Shown here piece by piece: positions 7,139-16,055 of a stretch of DNA of 64,000 nucleotides. The position numbers were made by a program, and so were the translations under genes. The notes below the pieces were generated by a model. That model was given only the letters and a program-made list of their open reading frames with translations. It did no database searches and had not been told where the DNA came from. The DNA lies in contig JBBJOI010000004.1 of the NCBI GenBank assembly GCA_037721555.1, positions 69,464-133,463 on the forward strand, written 5' to 3'. This DNA comes from Gaiellasilicea sp037721555 (GTDB lineage Bacteria > Actinomycetota > Thermoleophilia > Gaiellales > Gaiellaceae). How positions within the stretch are numbered: position 1 is the first letter of the stretch; each line of letters begins with the position of its first letter.

Positions 7139-7459
7139 ACGGGGATCGAGCTTCGCCACGTACTCGCCCGCCGCTCCCGTCTTGCTGACGATCCAGTGGC
7201 TGGCGTGCTCCGCGACGAGCGTCTCGATCTCCGGCGTGTAGTGCTCCGGGAGGACGACGAACTGCGTCGCGATCTCGCGCACGGCCTCGTAGTCGGCCGG
7301 GGCCAGCGAGAGCCGGAACGTGCAGTCGGGATTCGCACACTCGCAGAGGTAGTCGTACCGGGCGTCCGGGCCTAGATCCTGCGTGATCTCGTTCACGCGC
7401 TCGTTGACCTCACGGAAGAGTGCCTCGTTCTGGGCCATGCGTTTCTCTCGGTTGTCCAC
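7130..7459 (-). CDS. Conserved small Cys-motif protein
   Basis: The 109-residue protein begins with a charged helix (AQNEALFREVNERVNEI) followed by YLCECANPDC, a compact cysteine cluster that probably binds zinc, and a C-terminal part with a conserved-looking SHWIVSKTGAAG. I recall such proteins as widespread, uncharacterised single-copy genes in Thermoleophilia, but no function is known. The ATG at 7459 gives MDNREKRMAQNEA; a second ATG seven codons later is equally possible. It converges on the membrane protein gene through a shared hairpin. Confidence 0.7.
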   Translation of the reverse strand: MDNREKRMAQNEALFREVNERVNEITQDLGPDARYDYLCECANPDCTFRLSLAPADYEAVREIATQFVVLPEHYTPEIETLVAEHASHWIVSKTGAAGEYVAKLDPRSR

Positions 7460-7801
7460 GACGCGACCCTACCCGCGGCTGCCGCCATGTCAGTAGCTTT
7501 TGCTCACATCGACCGAGCGGTCGAGCCGTCGCGAGAGACGAAACCTTGCGTTTGCAGGGAAGAAGAAGCCGTTGATGACGTCATAGATCCACACGAGGCA
7601 ACTGGCCGTTTGGGAAATCCCCGCACGGAGAGGGAACCGCAGCGGTTGAAGCAGCCGCCCGAGGACATTTTTGGCTCCAGGAATCTTGGTTGGCGCGCCC
7701 CCGCCGACACTTCGCCGAAGGAGGGCGGGATTGCGACATGCGGTGCTGATCACTGGCAGAGCAGGCATCGCCCGGGAACCTGCGGCGAGGAAACTCCCCC
7801 T
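7460..7801. promoter_or_regulatory. Leader region of the glycan operon
   Basis: About 340 bases lie between the divergent small Cys-protein gene and the first operon gene. The plus frame is open back to 7487, but the peptide it would add has no similarity to glycosidases, so I treat it as a leader. A perfect 10-bp palindrome ATGACGTCAT lies at 7575-7584 and could be an operator. GAGG at 7787-7790 is a candidate ribosome binding site for the GTG at 7802. No riboswitch fold was recognised. Confidence 0.4.
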
Positions 7802-9805
7802 GTGACCGCGGCCCCGACCCTCGGCGTACTCGAGTGGTTCGAGCCGAACGAGCATGAGCGTGTCGAGCGCGTGCTCGACGGTTTGCGGGAGCTCGGGGTG
7901 CGCCATCTCCGCACCGGCCTCTCCTGGGCGAGCTGGCACGAGGACGGCGGCGCGGAATGGTACGACTGGCTGTTGCCCCGCCTCGCGTCAGAGGTGGAGG
8001 TGCTGCCGTGCGTCGTCTACACGCCGCCATCCATAGGCATCGTCCCCCGCACCTCTTCTCCGCCACGCCGACCTCGCGACTACGCCGACTTCGTCGACCT
8101 CGTCCTCACCCGCTACGGCGGGAGCTTCGAGCGGATCGAGCTCTGGAACGAGCCCAACAGCCGCTCGGAGTGGGACTGGACGCTCGATCTGGACTGGCTG
8201 CTCTTCTGCGAGATGATCGGGGACGCCGCCCACTGGGCGCGGGAGCGGGGCTTCGGAGTCGTCCTCGGCGGCATGAGCCCCATCGACCCGAACTGGCTCC
8301 GGCTCCTGGCCAGGCGCGGTGTTCTCCAGCACATCGACGTCGTGGGGATTCACGGCTTTCCGGGAACCTGGGAGCCCAGCTGGAACGGCTGGCACTACCA
8401 CCTTGCCCAGGTGCAGGAGGCGCTCGACGAGGCCGGCTCGCCGGCTGCGATCTGGATCACGGAAGCCGGCTACTCGACCTGGCGGCACGACGAGCTGGCA
8501 CAACTGCGGACGCTCGTGGACGTGCTTGACGCCGGCTCGCCACGCGTCTACTGGTACGCGGCCGAGGATCTGAGCGTCGACCGGTCGGCCATCGACCGCT
8601 TCCACGAGGATGAACGGGAGTATCACTTCGGCCTGCGGCGGGACGACGGGTCGCCAAAGCTCCTCTGCCGCCTCTGGCGCGACGGGGGCCTCGAGGCGGT
8701 GCACGAGACCGCACGCCTCCCGCTGCCGCGGCGCAGCGCCTCCCCGCCGGTTGCGCTGATCACGGGCGGCGCCGGCTTCGTGGGGACGAACCTCGCGCTC
8801 GCCCTACTCGAAGAGGGGCACCGGGTCCGCGTACTGGACAACCTCGCCCGGCCGGGCGTGGAGCGGAACCTGCGCTGGCTCCGGCAACGGCACGGAGCGC
8901 GGCTGGAGGCTCAGATCGCCGACATCCGCGATCGCTTTGCGGTTCGGCAGGCACTCGAGGGCGCAGATCAGGTCTTCCACCTCGCTGCCCAGGTCGCCGT
9001 CACGACGAGCCTCGTGAGCCCGACGGACGACTTCGGCGTCAACCTCGGCGGCACCCTGAACCTGCTCGAAGAGCTCCGCCGCCTGCCGGAGCCGCCGACG
9101 CTCCTCTTCACGTCCACGAACAAGGTCTACGGCGATCTGCCGCAGCTACCGCTCGAGCGCGAGGGCGACCGGTGGGAGCCGCGCGATCCGGCGCTCCGAG
9201 CACACGGCCTCTCGGAAAGCCTGCCGCTCGACTTCTGCACCCCCTATGGCTGCTCGAAAGGCGGCGCCGACCAGTACGTGCTCGACTACGCGAAGGGGTT
9301 CGACCTTCCTGCTGCCGTCCTGCGCATGAGCTGCATCTACGGCCCTCACCAGCACGGCACGGAGGATCAGGGCTGGGTCGCGCACTTCCTGCTGCGGACG
9401 CTGGCCGGTCAGCCGATCACGGTGTACGGCGACGGCGCCCAGGTGCGGGACGTGCTGTGGGTGGAGGATCTCGTCGAGGCGTTCGTGCGCGTACGGGATC
9501 GGATCGACGACCTCTCTGGCTGCGCCTTCAACGTTGGCGGTGGGGTCGAGAACGCCGTCAGCCTGCTCGAGGTGATCGAGCTGATCGGTGAGATCCACGG
9601 ACGACCCCCGCGGATCGAGCTCGCGCCGGCTCGTGCCGGAGACCAGCGGTACTACGTCGCAGACACCGAGCGGCTGCACCGTGCAACCGGTTGGCAGCAG
9701 CAGACCAGATTTGCCGATGGGCTCCAGGAGCTCTATCGCTGGCTCCAGGCGCAGCGCGCCCGCGCCCACCGCCCCCTGGCGGCGGTGCCGGTGGCTGCAC
9801 GCTGA
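7802..9805 (+). CDS. Clan GH-A glycosidase-NDP-sugar epimerase fusion
   Basis: This 667-residue protein joins two enzymes. Residues 1 to about 300 form a TIM-barrel glycosidase domain. ELWNEPN supplies the acid/base glutamate at about residue 117 and WITEAGYSTW the nucleophile glutamate at about 221, the clan GH-A spacing. From about residue 315 begins an extended short-chain dehydrogenase with the GGAGFVG nucleotide-binding loop, YGCSK (the Y-x-x-x-K catalytic pair) and a C-terminal sugar-binding part like UDP-glucose 4-epimerases or CDP-paratose epimerases. There is no signal peptide, so both act in the cytoplasm. It heads an eight-gene operon of sugar enzymes, with one base between its stop and the next start. 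The substrate is unknown. The GTG start is chosen over an upstream frame lacking homology. Confidence 0.8.
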   Translation: MTAAPTLGVLEWFEPNEHERVERVLDGLRELGVRHLRTGLSWASWHEDGGAEWYDWLLPRLASEVEVLPCVVYTPPSIGIVPRTSSPPRRPRDYADFVDLVLTRYGGSFERIELWNEPNSRSEWDWTLDLDWLLFCEMIGDAAHWARERGFGVVLGGMSPIDPNWLRLLARRGVLQHIDVVGIHGFPGTWEPSWNGWHYHLAQVQEALDEAGSPAAIWITEAGYSTWRHDELAQLRTLVDVLDAGSPRVYWYAAEDLSVDRSAIDRFHEDEREYHFGLRRDDGSPKLLCRLWRDGGLEAVHETARLPLPRRSASPPVALITGGAGFVGTNLALALLEEGHRVRVLDNLARPGVERNLRWLRQRHGARLEAQIADIRDRFAVRQALEGADQVFHLAAQVAVTTSLVSPTDDFGVNLGGTLNLLEELRRLPEPPTLLFTSTNKVYGDLPQLPLEREGDRWEPRDPALRAHGLSESLPLDFCTPYGCSKGGADQYVLDYAKGFDLPAAVLRMSCIYGPHQHGTEDQGWVAHFLLRTLAGQPITVYGDGAQVRDVLWVEDLVEAFVRVRDRIDDLSGCAFNVGGGVENAVSLLEVIELIGEIHGRPPRIELAPARAGDQRYYVADTERLHRATGWQQQTRFADGLQELYRWLQAQRARAHRPLAAVPVAAR

Positions 9806-9806
9806 G

Positions 9807-10778
9807 ATGGCGGTTGCCACCTCGACCGTTGCGACCTCCAATCCGCGCGCCACCATGGCCGCGGCAACGGTGTCGGCAGCCGGGCAGGCAGAGCTGGTGC
9901 ACGTTCCCGCTCCCGTGCCGCAGGCGGGCGAGGTGTTGATCCGCGTCGAGGGTTGCGGGCTGTGCGGCTCGAGCGGCTCCCTGTGGGAGGGCCGGCCCTG
10001 GTTCTCCTATCCCCTCCGGCCGGGAGCCCCCGGTCACGAGGGTTGGGGACGCGTCGAGGAGCTCGGCGAGGGCGTCACCTCGCCTTCCCCCGGCACGCGC
10101 GTCGCATTCCTTTCCCAGCACGCGTTCGCAGAGCTCGATGTCGCGCGGGCAGACGCCGTCGTGACCTTGCCGCCCGAGCTCGACGAGCGGCCGTTCCCCG
10201 GCGAAGCGCTCGGCTGCGCCATGAACGTCTTCGCCAGAAGCCGGATCGCAGCGGGTGACACAGTGGCGGTTGTCGGCGCCGGCTTCGTCGGCCTGCTCCT
10301 CGTGCGGCTGGCAACGCTCGTCGGAGCTCACGTGACCGCTCTTTCACGCCGTGGCTTCGCTCTCGAGCTCGCGGAGCGTCTCGGCGCCGTGCACACGAAC
10401 GGCCTCGACGAGGCAGGTGACGACGAACGGTTCGATTGCGTGATCGAGGCGGCCGGCGTCCAGGAGACGCTGGACGTGGCGGCGCGCCTGACCCGCGAGC
10501 GCGGGCTGCTGGTAATCGCCGGCTACCACCAGGACGGCCCGCGCACGATCGACATGCAGCTCTGGAACTGGCGCGGGCTCGATGTCGTCAACGCGCACGA
10601 GCGGGATCCGGCCGCCTACGTCGCCGGTATGCGTCAGGCCGCAGACGCCGTCGCTAGGGGTCTCCTCGAGCCCGACCTGCTCTACACCCACCGGTTCCCG
10701 CTCGCTGAGCTCGACCTGGCGTTCGAGGCCGCCCGTGAGCGCCCGGACGGGTTCCTGAAAGCGCTGGTACTCGTTTGA
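9807..10778 (+). CDS. Zinc-type alcohol dehydrogenase (MDR superfamily)
   Basis: The 323-residue protein is a medium-chain dehydrogenase/reductase. GCGLCGSS carries the catalytic-zinc cysteine and GHEGWG the zinc histidine/glutamate. The Rossmann loop is VAVVGAGFVG. The four-cysteine structural zinc lobe of classical alcohol dehydrogenases is missing, as in sorbitol- or bacteriochlorophyllide-type relatives. It should oxidise or reduce a polyol or sugar carbon with NAD(P). Its start ATG follows the upstream stop by one base; a second ATG at 9855 would trim an unconserved N-terminus. Its stop overlaps the next start as TTGA, so translation is probably coupled. Confidence 0.85.
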   Translation: MAVATSTVATSNPRATMAAATVSAAGQAELVHVPAPVPQAGEVLIRVEGCGLCGSSGSLWEGRPWFSYPLRPGAPGHEGWGRVEELGEGVTSPSPGTRVAFLSQHAFAELDVARADAVVTLPPELDERPFPGEALGCAMNVFARSRIAAGDTVAVVGAGFVGLLLVRLATLVGAHVTALSRRGFALELAERLGAVHTNGLDEAGDDERFDCVIEAAGVQETLDVAARLTRERGLLVIAGYHQDGPRTIDMQLWNWRGLDVVNAHERDPAAYVAGMRQAADAVARGLLEPDLLYTHRFPLAELDLAFEAARERPDGFLKALVLV

Positions 10779-11743
10779 GCGCGGTCGCGACGAGGCCGCG
10801 GCTCGGATTCGCCGGCCTCGGCTGGATCGGTCGCAACCGGCTGGAGGCGATCGCCGCCACCGGTGCGGCAGAGATCGCCGCCGTCGCGGATCCTCGCGGG
10901 TGCGATCTGGACGTCCCCTGCCTGGATTCCTTCGAGGAGCTGCTCACCTACGAGCTCGACGGCCTCGTGATTGCGACGCCGAGCGCGCTGCACGCGGAGC
11001 AGGCGATCGCGGCCCTCGAGCGGGGGCTCGCGGTTTTTTGCCAGAAGCCGCTCGGGCGGGATGCAGGCGAGACGCGCGCGATCGTGGAGGCGGCGCGGGT
11101 CGCGAACCGGCTGCTCGGCGTCGATCTCTCGTATCGCTGCACCGATGCGGCGCGGCGACTGCGCGAGGAGGTTCGCTCCGGCTCGCTCGGGCGGATCTAC
11201 TCCGTCGAACTCGTGTTCCACAACGCCTACGGCCCCGACAAGCCCTGGTTCTACGACCGGAAGCTCTCGGGAGGCGGCTGCCTGATCGACCTGGGCGTTC
11301 ACCTCGCCGACCTCGCTCTCTGGGCCCTCGACTACCCGCCCACTCGCGTCGCCTCGGCCCGTTTGCTCTCCCCGCGCGGCCTCGACGTGGAGGAGGTCGC
11401 GTTCGCCGAGCTGGAGATTGGCGGCGCGAGCGTCCGGCTCGCCTGCTCCTGGGGACTGCCGGCCGGTGTCGACTGCCTGATCGAGGCCTCGTTCTACGGC
11501 ACCGAGGGCGGGGTCTCCCTCCGAAACGTCGACGGTTCCTTTTACGACATTCGCGCCGACCGTCTGCGCGGCACGCACCGCGAGACCCTCGCGTCCTCCA
11601 CTGAGGAATGGGGCGGACGGGCGGCCCAGGACTGGTCGCAGAGGCTCGCGCGCGGCGAGCGCTTCGACCCCGCGGCCGAGCGGCTCGTGACTGTGGCGCA
11701 GCTCCTCGACGCGATCTACCGGGCGGCCCGTTGCGCATCCTGA
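10775..11743 (+). CDS. Gfo/Idh/MocA family oxidoreductase
   Basis: The 322-residue product has the N-terminal GFAGLGWIGRNR dinucleotide loop and the family's CQKPLGRDAGE segment (usual EKP motif) near residue 90. The C-terminal alpha/beta sheet domain contains GGGCLIDLGVHLADLALW, with the conserved G-x-D-x-x-x-H pattern. Such enzymes oxidise or epimerise sugars and NDP-sugars in a redox-neutral way. It begins with TTG in a four-base overlap with the dehydrogenase stop and overlaps the next gene by 13 bases. Together with the epimerase and the dehydrogenase it suggests a three-step modification of one sugar. Confidence 0.88.
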   Translation: MSAVATRPRLGFAGLGWIGRNRLEAIAATGAAEIAAVADPRGCDLDVPCLDSFEELLTYELDGLVIATPSALHAEQAIAALERGLAVFCQKPLGRDAGETRAIVEAARVANRLLGVDLSYRCTDAARRLREEVRSGSLGRIYSVELVFHNAYGPDKPWFYDRKLSGGGCLIDLGVHLADLALWALDYPPTRVASARLLSPRGLDVEEVAFAELEIGGASVRLACSWGLPAGVDCLIEASFYGTEGGVSLRNVDGSFYDIRADRLRGTHRETLASSTEEWGGRAAQDWSQRLARGERFDPAAERLVTVAQLLDAIYRAARCAS

Positions 11744-12831
11744 TGACGGCGGACTCCGTCGGCGGTGTGTGGACGTACGCGCTCGAGCTCGTCAACGCCC
11801 TCGCGGAGCGTGACGTCGAGGTCGTGCTCGCAACCATGGGTGCTCCCCTCTCCCCCGGGCAACGCCGGGAGCTCCGCGGCTCCCGCGCCGAACGCGTCTA
11901 TGCCCAGAACCTGAAGCTCGAGTGGATGGATGACCCCTGGAGCGACCTTGAGCAGGCAGGCCGCTGGCTGCTCGCGATCCGTGACGAACTGCAGCCGGAC
12001 GTCGTCCACCTGAACGGGTACTTCCACGCGGTGCTGCCGTGGGAGGCACCAACCCTCGTCGTTGGCCATTCGTGCGTCCTCTCCTGGTTCGCAGCGGTTC
12101 GGGGGCAGGGGGCCCCGCCAACCTGGACCCGCTATGCCGAGCGGGTTCGTTCCGGACTCCAGGCGGCCGACCTCGTCGTTGCCCCGACCCGGACGATGCT
12201 GCGGGAGCTCGAGCGTTGGTACGAGCTGAGGACGGAGCGGGAGACGATTCCGAATGGGCTGCGCCCGCCGCCTCTGCGGAGCGCCGGAGAGGACAAGGAA
12301 CCACTCGTCCTTACAGCCGGCAGGCTCTGGGACGAGGCGAAGAACGTCGCGGCCCTCGACCGGGTGGCAGAGCACATCGCCTGGCCGGTCGTCGTCGCCG
12401 GAGCGTTAGATCCCGGTCAGCGCACGTTGCACGCAGAGGCGCTCGGCCACCTCGACCGGCGCACGATGGATGCCTGGCTCAGCCGCGCCTCCATCTTCGC
12501 GCTCCCTGCCCGCTACGAGCCGTTCGGCCTCGCTGCCCTCGAGGCGGGACGCGCCGGCGCGGCGGTCGTCCTCGGCGACATCCCCAGCCTGCGCGAGGTC
12601 TGGGAGGACGCGGCGCTGTACGTCGACCCGGACGACGACGACGCGCTTGCAGCGGCGCTGACTCTCTTGATCGACGAGCGGGAGCTGCGCGAGGAGATGG
12701 CCGGCCGGGCCGGCCGGTGCGCGGCCACGTACACATCGGGACGAATGGCCTCGAGTTACATCGGCGCGTACGAGCGGCTTGCGTCGGCCGGGGCCTCGAA
12801 GCCGACTCCCTTGAGTGCGATCGCCCTGTGA
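11731..12831 (+). CDS. Glycosyltransferase family 4
   Basis: The 366-residue protein is a GT-B fold retaining glycosyltransferase. It starts LRILMTADSVGGVWTYALEL, the donor-fold glycine loop of GT4 enzymes. A GRLWDEAKNVAALDRV segment marks the second Rossmann domain. RYEPFGLAALEA is the E-x7-E-type donor-binding motif. No membrane segment is present. I use TTG at 11731 because families of this type begin M-R-I-L-M-T-A-D; an ATG at 11743 is the alternative. It shares a four-base overlap with the following gene. Confidence 0.88.
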   Translation: MRILMTADSVGGVWTYALELVNALAERDVEVVLATMGAPLSPGQRRELRGSRAERVYAQNLKLEWMDDPWSDLEQAGRWLLAIRDELQPDVVHLNGYFHAVLPWEAPTLVVGHSCVLSWFAAVRGQGAPPTWTRYAERVRSGLQAADLVVAPTRTMLRELERWYELRTERETIPNGLRPPPLRSAGEDKEPLVLTAGRLWDEAKNVAALDRVAEHIAWPVVVAGALDPGQRTLHAEALGHLDRRTMDAWLSRASIFALPARYEPFGLAALEAGRAGAAVVLGDIPSLREVWEDAALYVDPDDDDALAAALTLLIDERELREEMAGRAGRCAATYTSGRMASSYIGAYERLASAGASKPTPLSAIAL

Positions 12832-13934
12832 AGATCGTCCTTTTCGTCCATTCGCTCGCCTCCGACTGGAACCACGGCAATGCGCACTTCCTGCGCGGCA
12901 TCGTGGCCGAGCTCCGCGCCCGGCAGCACGACGTGCGGGTCTTCGAGCCGCGGGACGGCTGGAGCATCAAGAACCTCGTGAACGACCACGGCACTGCCCC
13001 GCTCGAGGCCTTCCGCGACCGTTTTCCGCACCTGAGCAGCTCCTCCTATGACCTCGACACCCTCGATCTGGACGGCGCGCTCGACGGGGCGGAGCTCGTG
13101 CTCGTGCATGAGTGGAACGACCCCGAGCTGGTACGGATGGTGGGCCTCCGCAGGCGCGGCTCCTCCTTCCGGCTGCTCTTCCACGACACGCACCACCGTG
13201 TGGTCACGGCACCGGAGGCGATGCAGCGGTACGACCTCTCCGACTACGACGGCGTCCTCGCCTTCGGTACGTTCCTGCGCGAGCTCTACCTCGAGCGCGG
13301 CTGGGCGGAGCGGGCCTGGACCTGGCACGAGGCCGCCGACACGCGGGTCTTCCAGGCACTCGAGCACGAAGGCCCACGTCAGGATCTTGTCTGGATAGGC
13401 AACTGGGGAGACGGCGAGCGCACGGAGGACCTCCGCACCTTCCTCCTCGAGCCGGCTCGCGCCCTGGGGCTCTCGGGCAGCGTCCACGGTGTCCGCTATC
13501 CGGCCGAGGCGCGGCGGGAGCTGAGGCGGAGCGGCCTCCGCTACCGGGGCTGGCTCGCGAACACGGACGTGCCGGGAGTCTTCGCGGCGCATCGTGTGAC
13601 CGTGCACGTGCCGCGGCGTCCGTACGCGACGGCGCTGCCCGGCATCCCGACGATCCGGCCATTCGAGGCGTTGGCGAGCGGCATTCCGCTCGTGTCGGCG
13701 CCGTGGGACGACATCGACGGCCTCTTCAGAGCCGGCGAGGACTACCTCGTGGTCCGCGACGGAGCCGAGCTGGCGCGCGCGCTCACGGCCGTCCTGCGAG
13801 ACCCCGAGCTTGCCCGCTCACTACGGGAGCGCGGGCTCGAGACCATCACGGCGCGGCACACCTGCGCGCATCGCGTCGACGAGCTCCTCGGGATCGCCGC
13901 GGCGCTCGGGAAGAGCGCGAGGCAAGCAGCTTGA
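12828..13934 (+). CDS. CgeB-like glycosyltransferase, paralogue 1
   Basis: The 368-residue GT-B protein begins VKIVLFVHSLASDWNHGNAHF and ends with a donor domain containing IPTIRPFEALASGIPLVSAP and GEDYLVVRDGAELA, features of the CgeB/Glyco_trans_1_2 group. CgeB of Bacillus is a spore-coat maturation protein of presumed transferase activity. The donor and acceptor here are unknown. Start GTG lies in a GTGA overlap with the previous stop. It is the first of three consecutive paralogues, only distantly similar to each other. Confidence 0.82.
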   Translation: MKIVLFVHSLASDWNHGNAHFLRGIVAELRARQHDVRVFEPRDGWSIKNLVNDHGTAPLEAFRDRFPHLSSSSYDLDTLDLDGALDGAELVLVHEWNDPELVRMVGLRRRGSSFRLLFHDTHHRVVTAPEAMQRYDLSDYDGVLAFGTFLRELYLERGWAERAWTWHEAADTRVFQALEHEGPRQDLVWIGNWGDGERTEDLRTFLLEPARALGLSGSVHGVRYPAEARRELRRSGLRYRGWLANTDVPGVFAAHRVTVHVPRRPYATALPGIPTIRPFEALASGIPLVSAPWDDIDGLFRAGEDYLVVRDGAELARALTAVLRDPELARSLRERGLETITARHTCAHRVDELLGIAAALGKSARQAA

Positions 13935-14995
13935 GAGTCGCCTGGTTCGGGTCGAGCCTCGTCTCGGCGTACTGGAACGGGGCGGCGACGTACTACCGGG
14001 GCATCGTGCGGGCGCTTGCGGAGCGCGGCCACCGCGTCACGTTCCTCGAACCGGACGCGTACGAGCGTCAGCAGCACCGCGACCTGGACGACCCGGCCTG
14101 GGCGGAGGTGATCGTGTACCAGCCCGAGGCGTGGGAGGAGACCCTCGAGCGGGCTCGAGGCGCGGACGTCGTGGTCAAGTCGAGTGGGATCGGCGTCCTC
14201 GACACCGAGCTCGAGGCGGCCGTGCTCGAGCTGGGCGTCCCGACGACCGTCTTCTGGGACGTCGACGCGCCCGCCACGCTGGCGCGGCTCGAGGCTGACG
14301 ATGCCGACTCGCTGCGTACCCTCATCCCTCACTACGACCTCGTGCTGACCTACGGGGGCGGCGAGCCGGTCGTCCGCCGCTACCTCGCCCTCGGCGCCCG
14401 CTGCTGCGTCTGCGTCTACAACGCGCTCGACCCGACGACGCACCACCCGGTGCCGCCGAACCCGCAGTTCCGCTGCGATCTCGCCTTTCTGGGCAACCGG
14501 CTGCCCGACCGGGAGCGACGGGTCGACGACTTCTTCCTGCGGGCTGCCTCGCTCGCACCTCGGAGATCGTTCCTGCTCGGCGGCTCCGGGTGGGCTGACA
14601 AGCCCCTGCCGGCCAATGTCCGCTCGCTGGGCCACGTCTCGCCGCGCGATCACAACGCCCTGAACGTCACCCCCTTAGCTGTGCTGAACGTCACGCGCGA
14701 CAGCATGGCGTCGAACGGCTTCTCGCCTGCGACGCGCGTCTTCGAGGCGGCCGGAGCCGGAGCGTGCCTGATCACTGACGCCTGGGAGGGCATCGAGCTC
14801 TTCCTCGAGCCGGGCGAGGAGGTGCTCGTCGCGCACGATGGCGCCGAGGTGGCGGAGTTGCTCGCGGGACTCACGCGGACGCAGGCGAGCGAGATCGGTA
14901 GGGCCGCGCGCCGACGGGTGCTCGCCGAGCACACCTACTACCACCGTGCGCTCGCGGTGGAGCAGCTGCTTGCGCCGGAGCTTGCCCGTGCGTGA
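13931..14995 (+). CDS. CgeB-like glycosyltransferase, paralogue 2
   Basis: The 354-residue product opens LRVAWFGSSLVSAYWNGAAT, and its C-terminal half has the hallmark NVTRDSMASNGFSPATRVFEA (given as the motif) followed by ITDAWEGIELFLEPGEEVLV. This block closely matches the equivalent block of paralogue 3 and is typical for CgeB-type transferases. It starts with TTG in a TTGA overlap. A Cys-Cys-Val-Cys run near the domain junction is unusual for this family. Cytoplasmic, donor unknown. Confidence 0.85.
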   Translation: MRVAWFGSSLVSAYWNGAATYYRGIVRALAERGHRVTFLEPDAYERQQHRDLDDPAWAEVIVYQPEAWEETLERARGADVVVKSSGIGVLDTELEAAVLELGVPTTVFWDVDAPATLARLEADDADSLRTLIPHYDLVLTYGGGEPVVRRYLALGARCCVCVYNALDPTTHHPVPPNPQFRCDLAFLGNRLPDRERRVDDFFLRAASLAPRRSFLLGGSGWADKPLPANVRSLGHVSPRDHNALNVTPLAVLNVTRDSMASNGFSPATRVFEAAGAGACLITDAWEGIELFLEPGEEVLVAHDGAEVAELLAGLTRTQASEIGRAARRRVLAEHTYYHRALAVEQLLAPELARA

Positions 14996-16055
14996 GCTCC
15001 GGATCGTCCTGCTCGGCCTGTCGATCACGTCCTCCTGGGGAAACGGACACGCGACCAACTACCGAGGCCTTGTGCGTGCGCTGGCGGAACGCGGTCACGA
15101 CGTGCTCTTCCTGGAGCGCGACAGGCCGTGGTACGCCGCACACCGAGACCTGCCCGAGCCACCCTGGGGGCGCACGGAGCTCTACGGCTCGGTCGAGGAG
15201 CTGCGCGACACGTTTCGGGAGCAACTGGAGGCGGCCGACGCAATCGTCCTCGGGTCGTACGTACCGGAGGGAATCGACGTCGGTGGCCTCGCCCTCGAGC
15301 ACGCGGAGGGAGCGGTTGCGTTCTACGACATCGACACGCCGGTCACCCTGGCAGCCGTCACGAGGGGCGAGTGCGAGTACCTGACGCCGGAGCTTGCCGC
15401 CCGCTTCGATCTGTACCTCTCGTTCACCGGTGGCCCGACGCTCATTCGACTCCAGCGAGAGCTCGGCGTCCGGCGCGCGCGCGCGTTCCACTGCTTCGTC
15501 GATCCCGAGGCATATGCGCCGCTCGACGTCGAGGAGCGGTGGGTGCTCGGCTACCTCGGCACGTACGGCGCCGACCGCCAGCCGGCGCTCGAGCGGCTCC
15601 TCTGCGAGCCGGCACGGCGGCGCCCTCGGTTGAGCTTCGCGGTCGCGGGGCCGCAGTACCCGCCGGAGCTCGCGTGGCCGCCGAACGTCGACCGCATCGA
15701 CCATCTCGCGCCCCCCGAGCATCCCGGCTTCTACGCGGCGCAGCGCTTCACCCTCAACGTCACCCGAGCGGACATGCGCCGGGCGGGCTGGTCGCCAAGC
15801 GTCCGGCTCTTCGAGGCCGCCGCGTGCGGCGTGCCCGTCATCTCCGATCGGTGGGACGGGATCGAGACCTTCTTCCGGCCGGGGCGGGAGATCCTGATCG
15901 AGGACGCGCTGCACCAGCTCGATCGCCTCTCACCCGAGGAGGCACAGGCGATCGGCGAGCGCGCGCGAGCGCGTGTGCTGGCCGAGCACACGGCCGAGCA
16001 TCGGGCCGACGAGCTGGAGGCACACATCGCCTCGCTCGCGAAAGCGGCGGCGTGA
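14988..16055 (+). CDS. CgeB-like glycosyltransferase, paralogue 3
   Basis: The 355-residue protein begins VRELRIVLLGLSITSSWGNG and shares with paralogue 2 both the opening GNG-ATNYRGLVRALAERGH pattern and the donor block NVTRADMRRAGWSPSVRLFE with ISDRWDGIETFFRPGREILI. The resemblance implies an internal duplication in the operon, old enough that the middle regions differ. The GTG at 14988 overlaps the previous gene by eight bases. The C-terminal helix LAEHTAEHRADELEAH is also shared with paralogue 2. Confidence 0.85.
   Translation: MRELRIVLLGLSITSSWGNGHATNYRGLVRALAERGHDVLFLERDRPWYAAHRDLPEPPWGRTELYGSVEELRDTFREQLEAADAIVLGSYVPEGIDVGGLALEHAEGAVAFYDIDTPVTLAAVTRGECEYLTPELAARFDLYLSFTGGPTLIRLQRELGVRRARAFHCFVDPEAYAPLDVEERWVLGYLGTYGADRQPALERLLCEPARRRPRLSFAVAGPQYPPELAWPPNVDRIDHLAPPEHPGFYAAQRFTLNVTRADMRRAGWSPSVRLFEAAACGVPVISDRWDGIETFFRPGREILIEDALHQLDRLSPEEAQAIGERARARVLAEHTAEHRADELEAHIASLAKAAA

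Noticed and set aside
7487..7801. N-terminal extension of the glycosidase-epimerase protein
   Set aside because: The frame is open, but the 105 residues show no structure or homology to the barrel. A GTG with GAGG upstream at 7802 fits the domain start.
7490..7939. Minus-strand frame opposite the glycan operon leader
   Set aside because: It overlaps the glycosidase coding start and has no recognisable motif.
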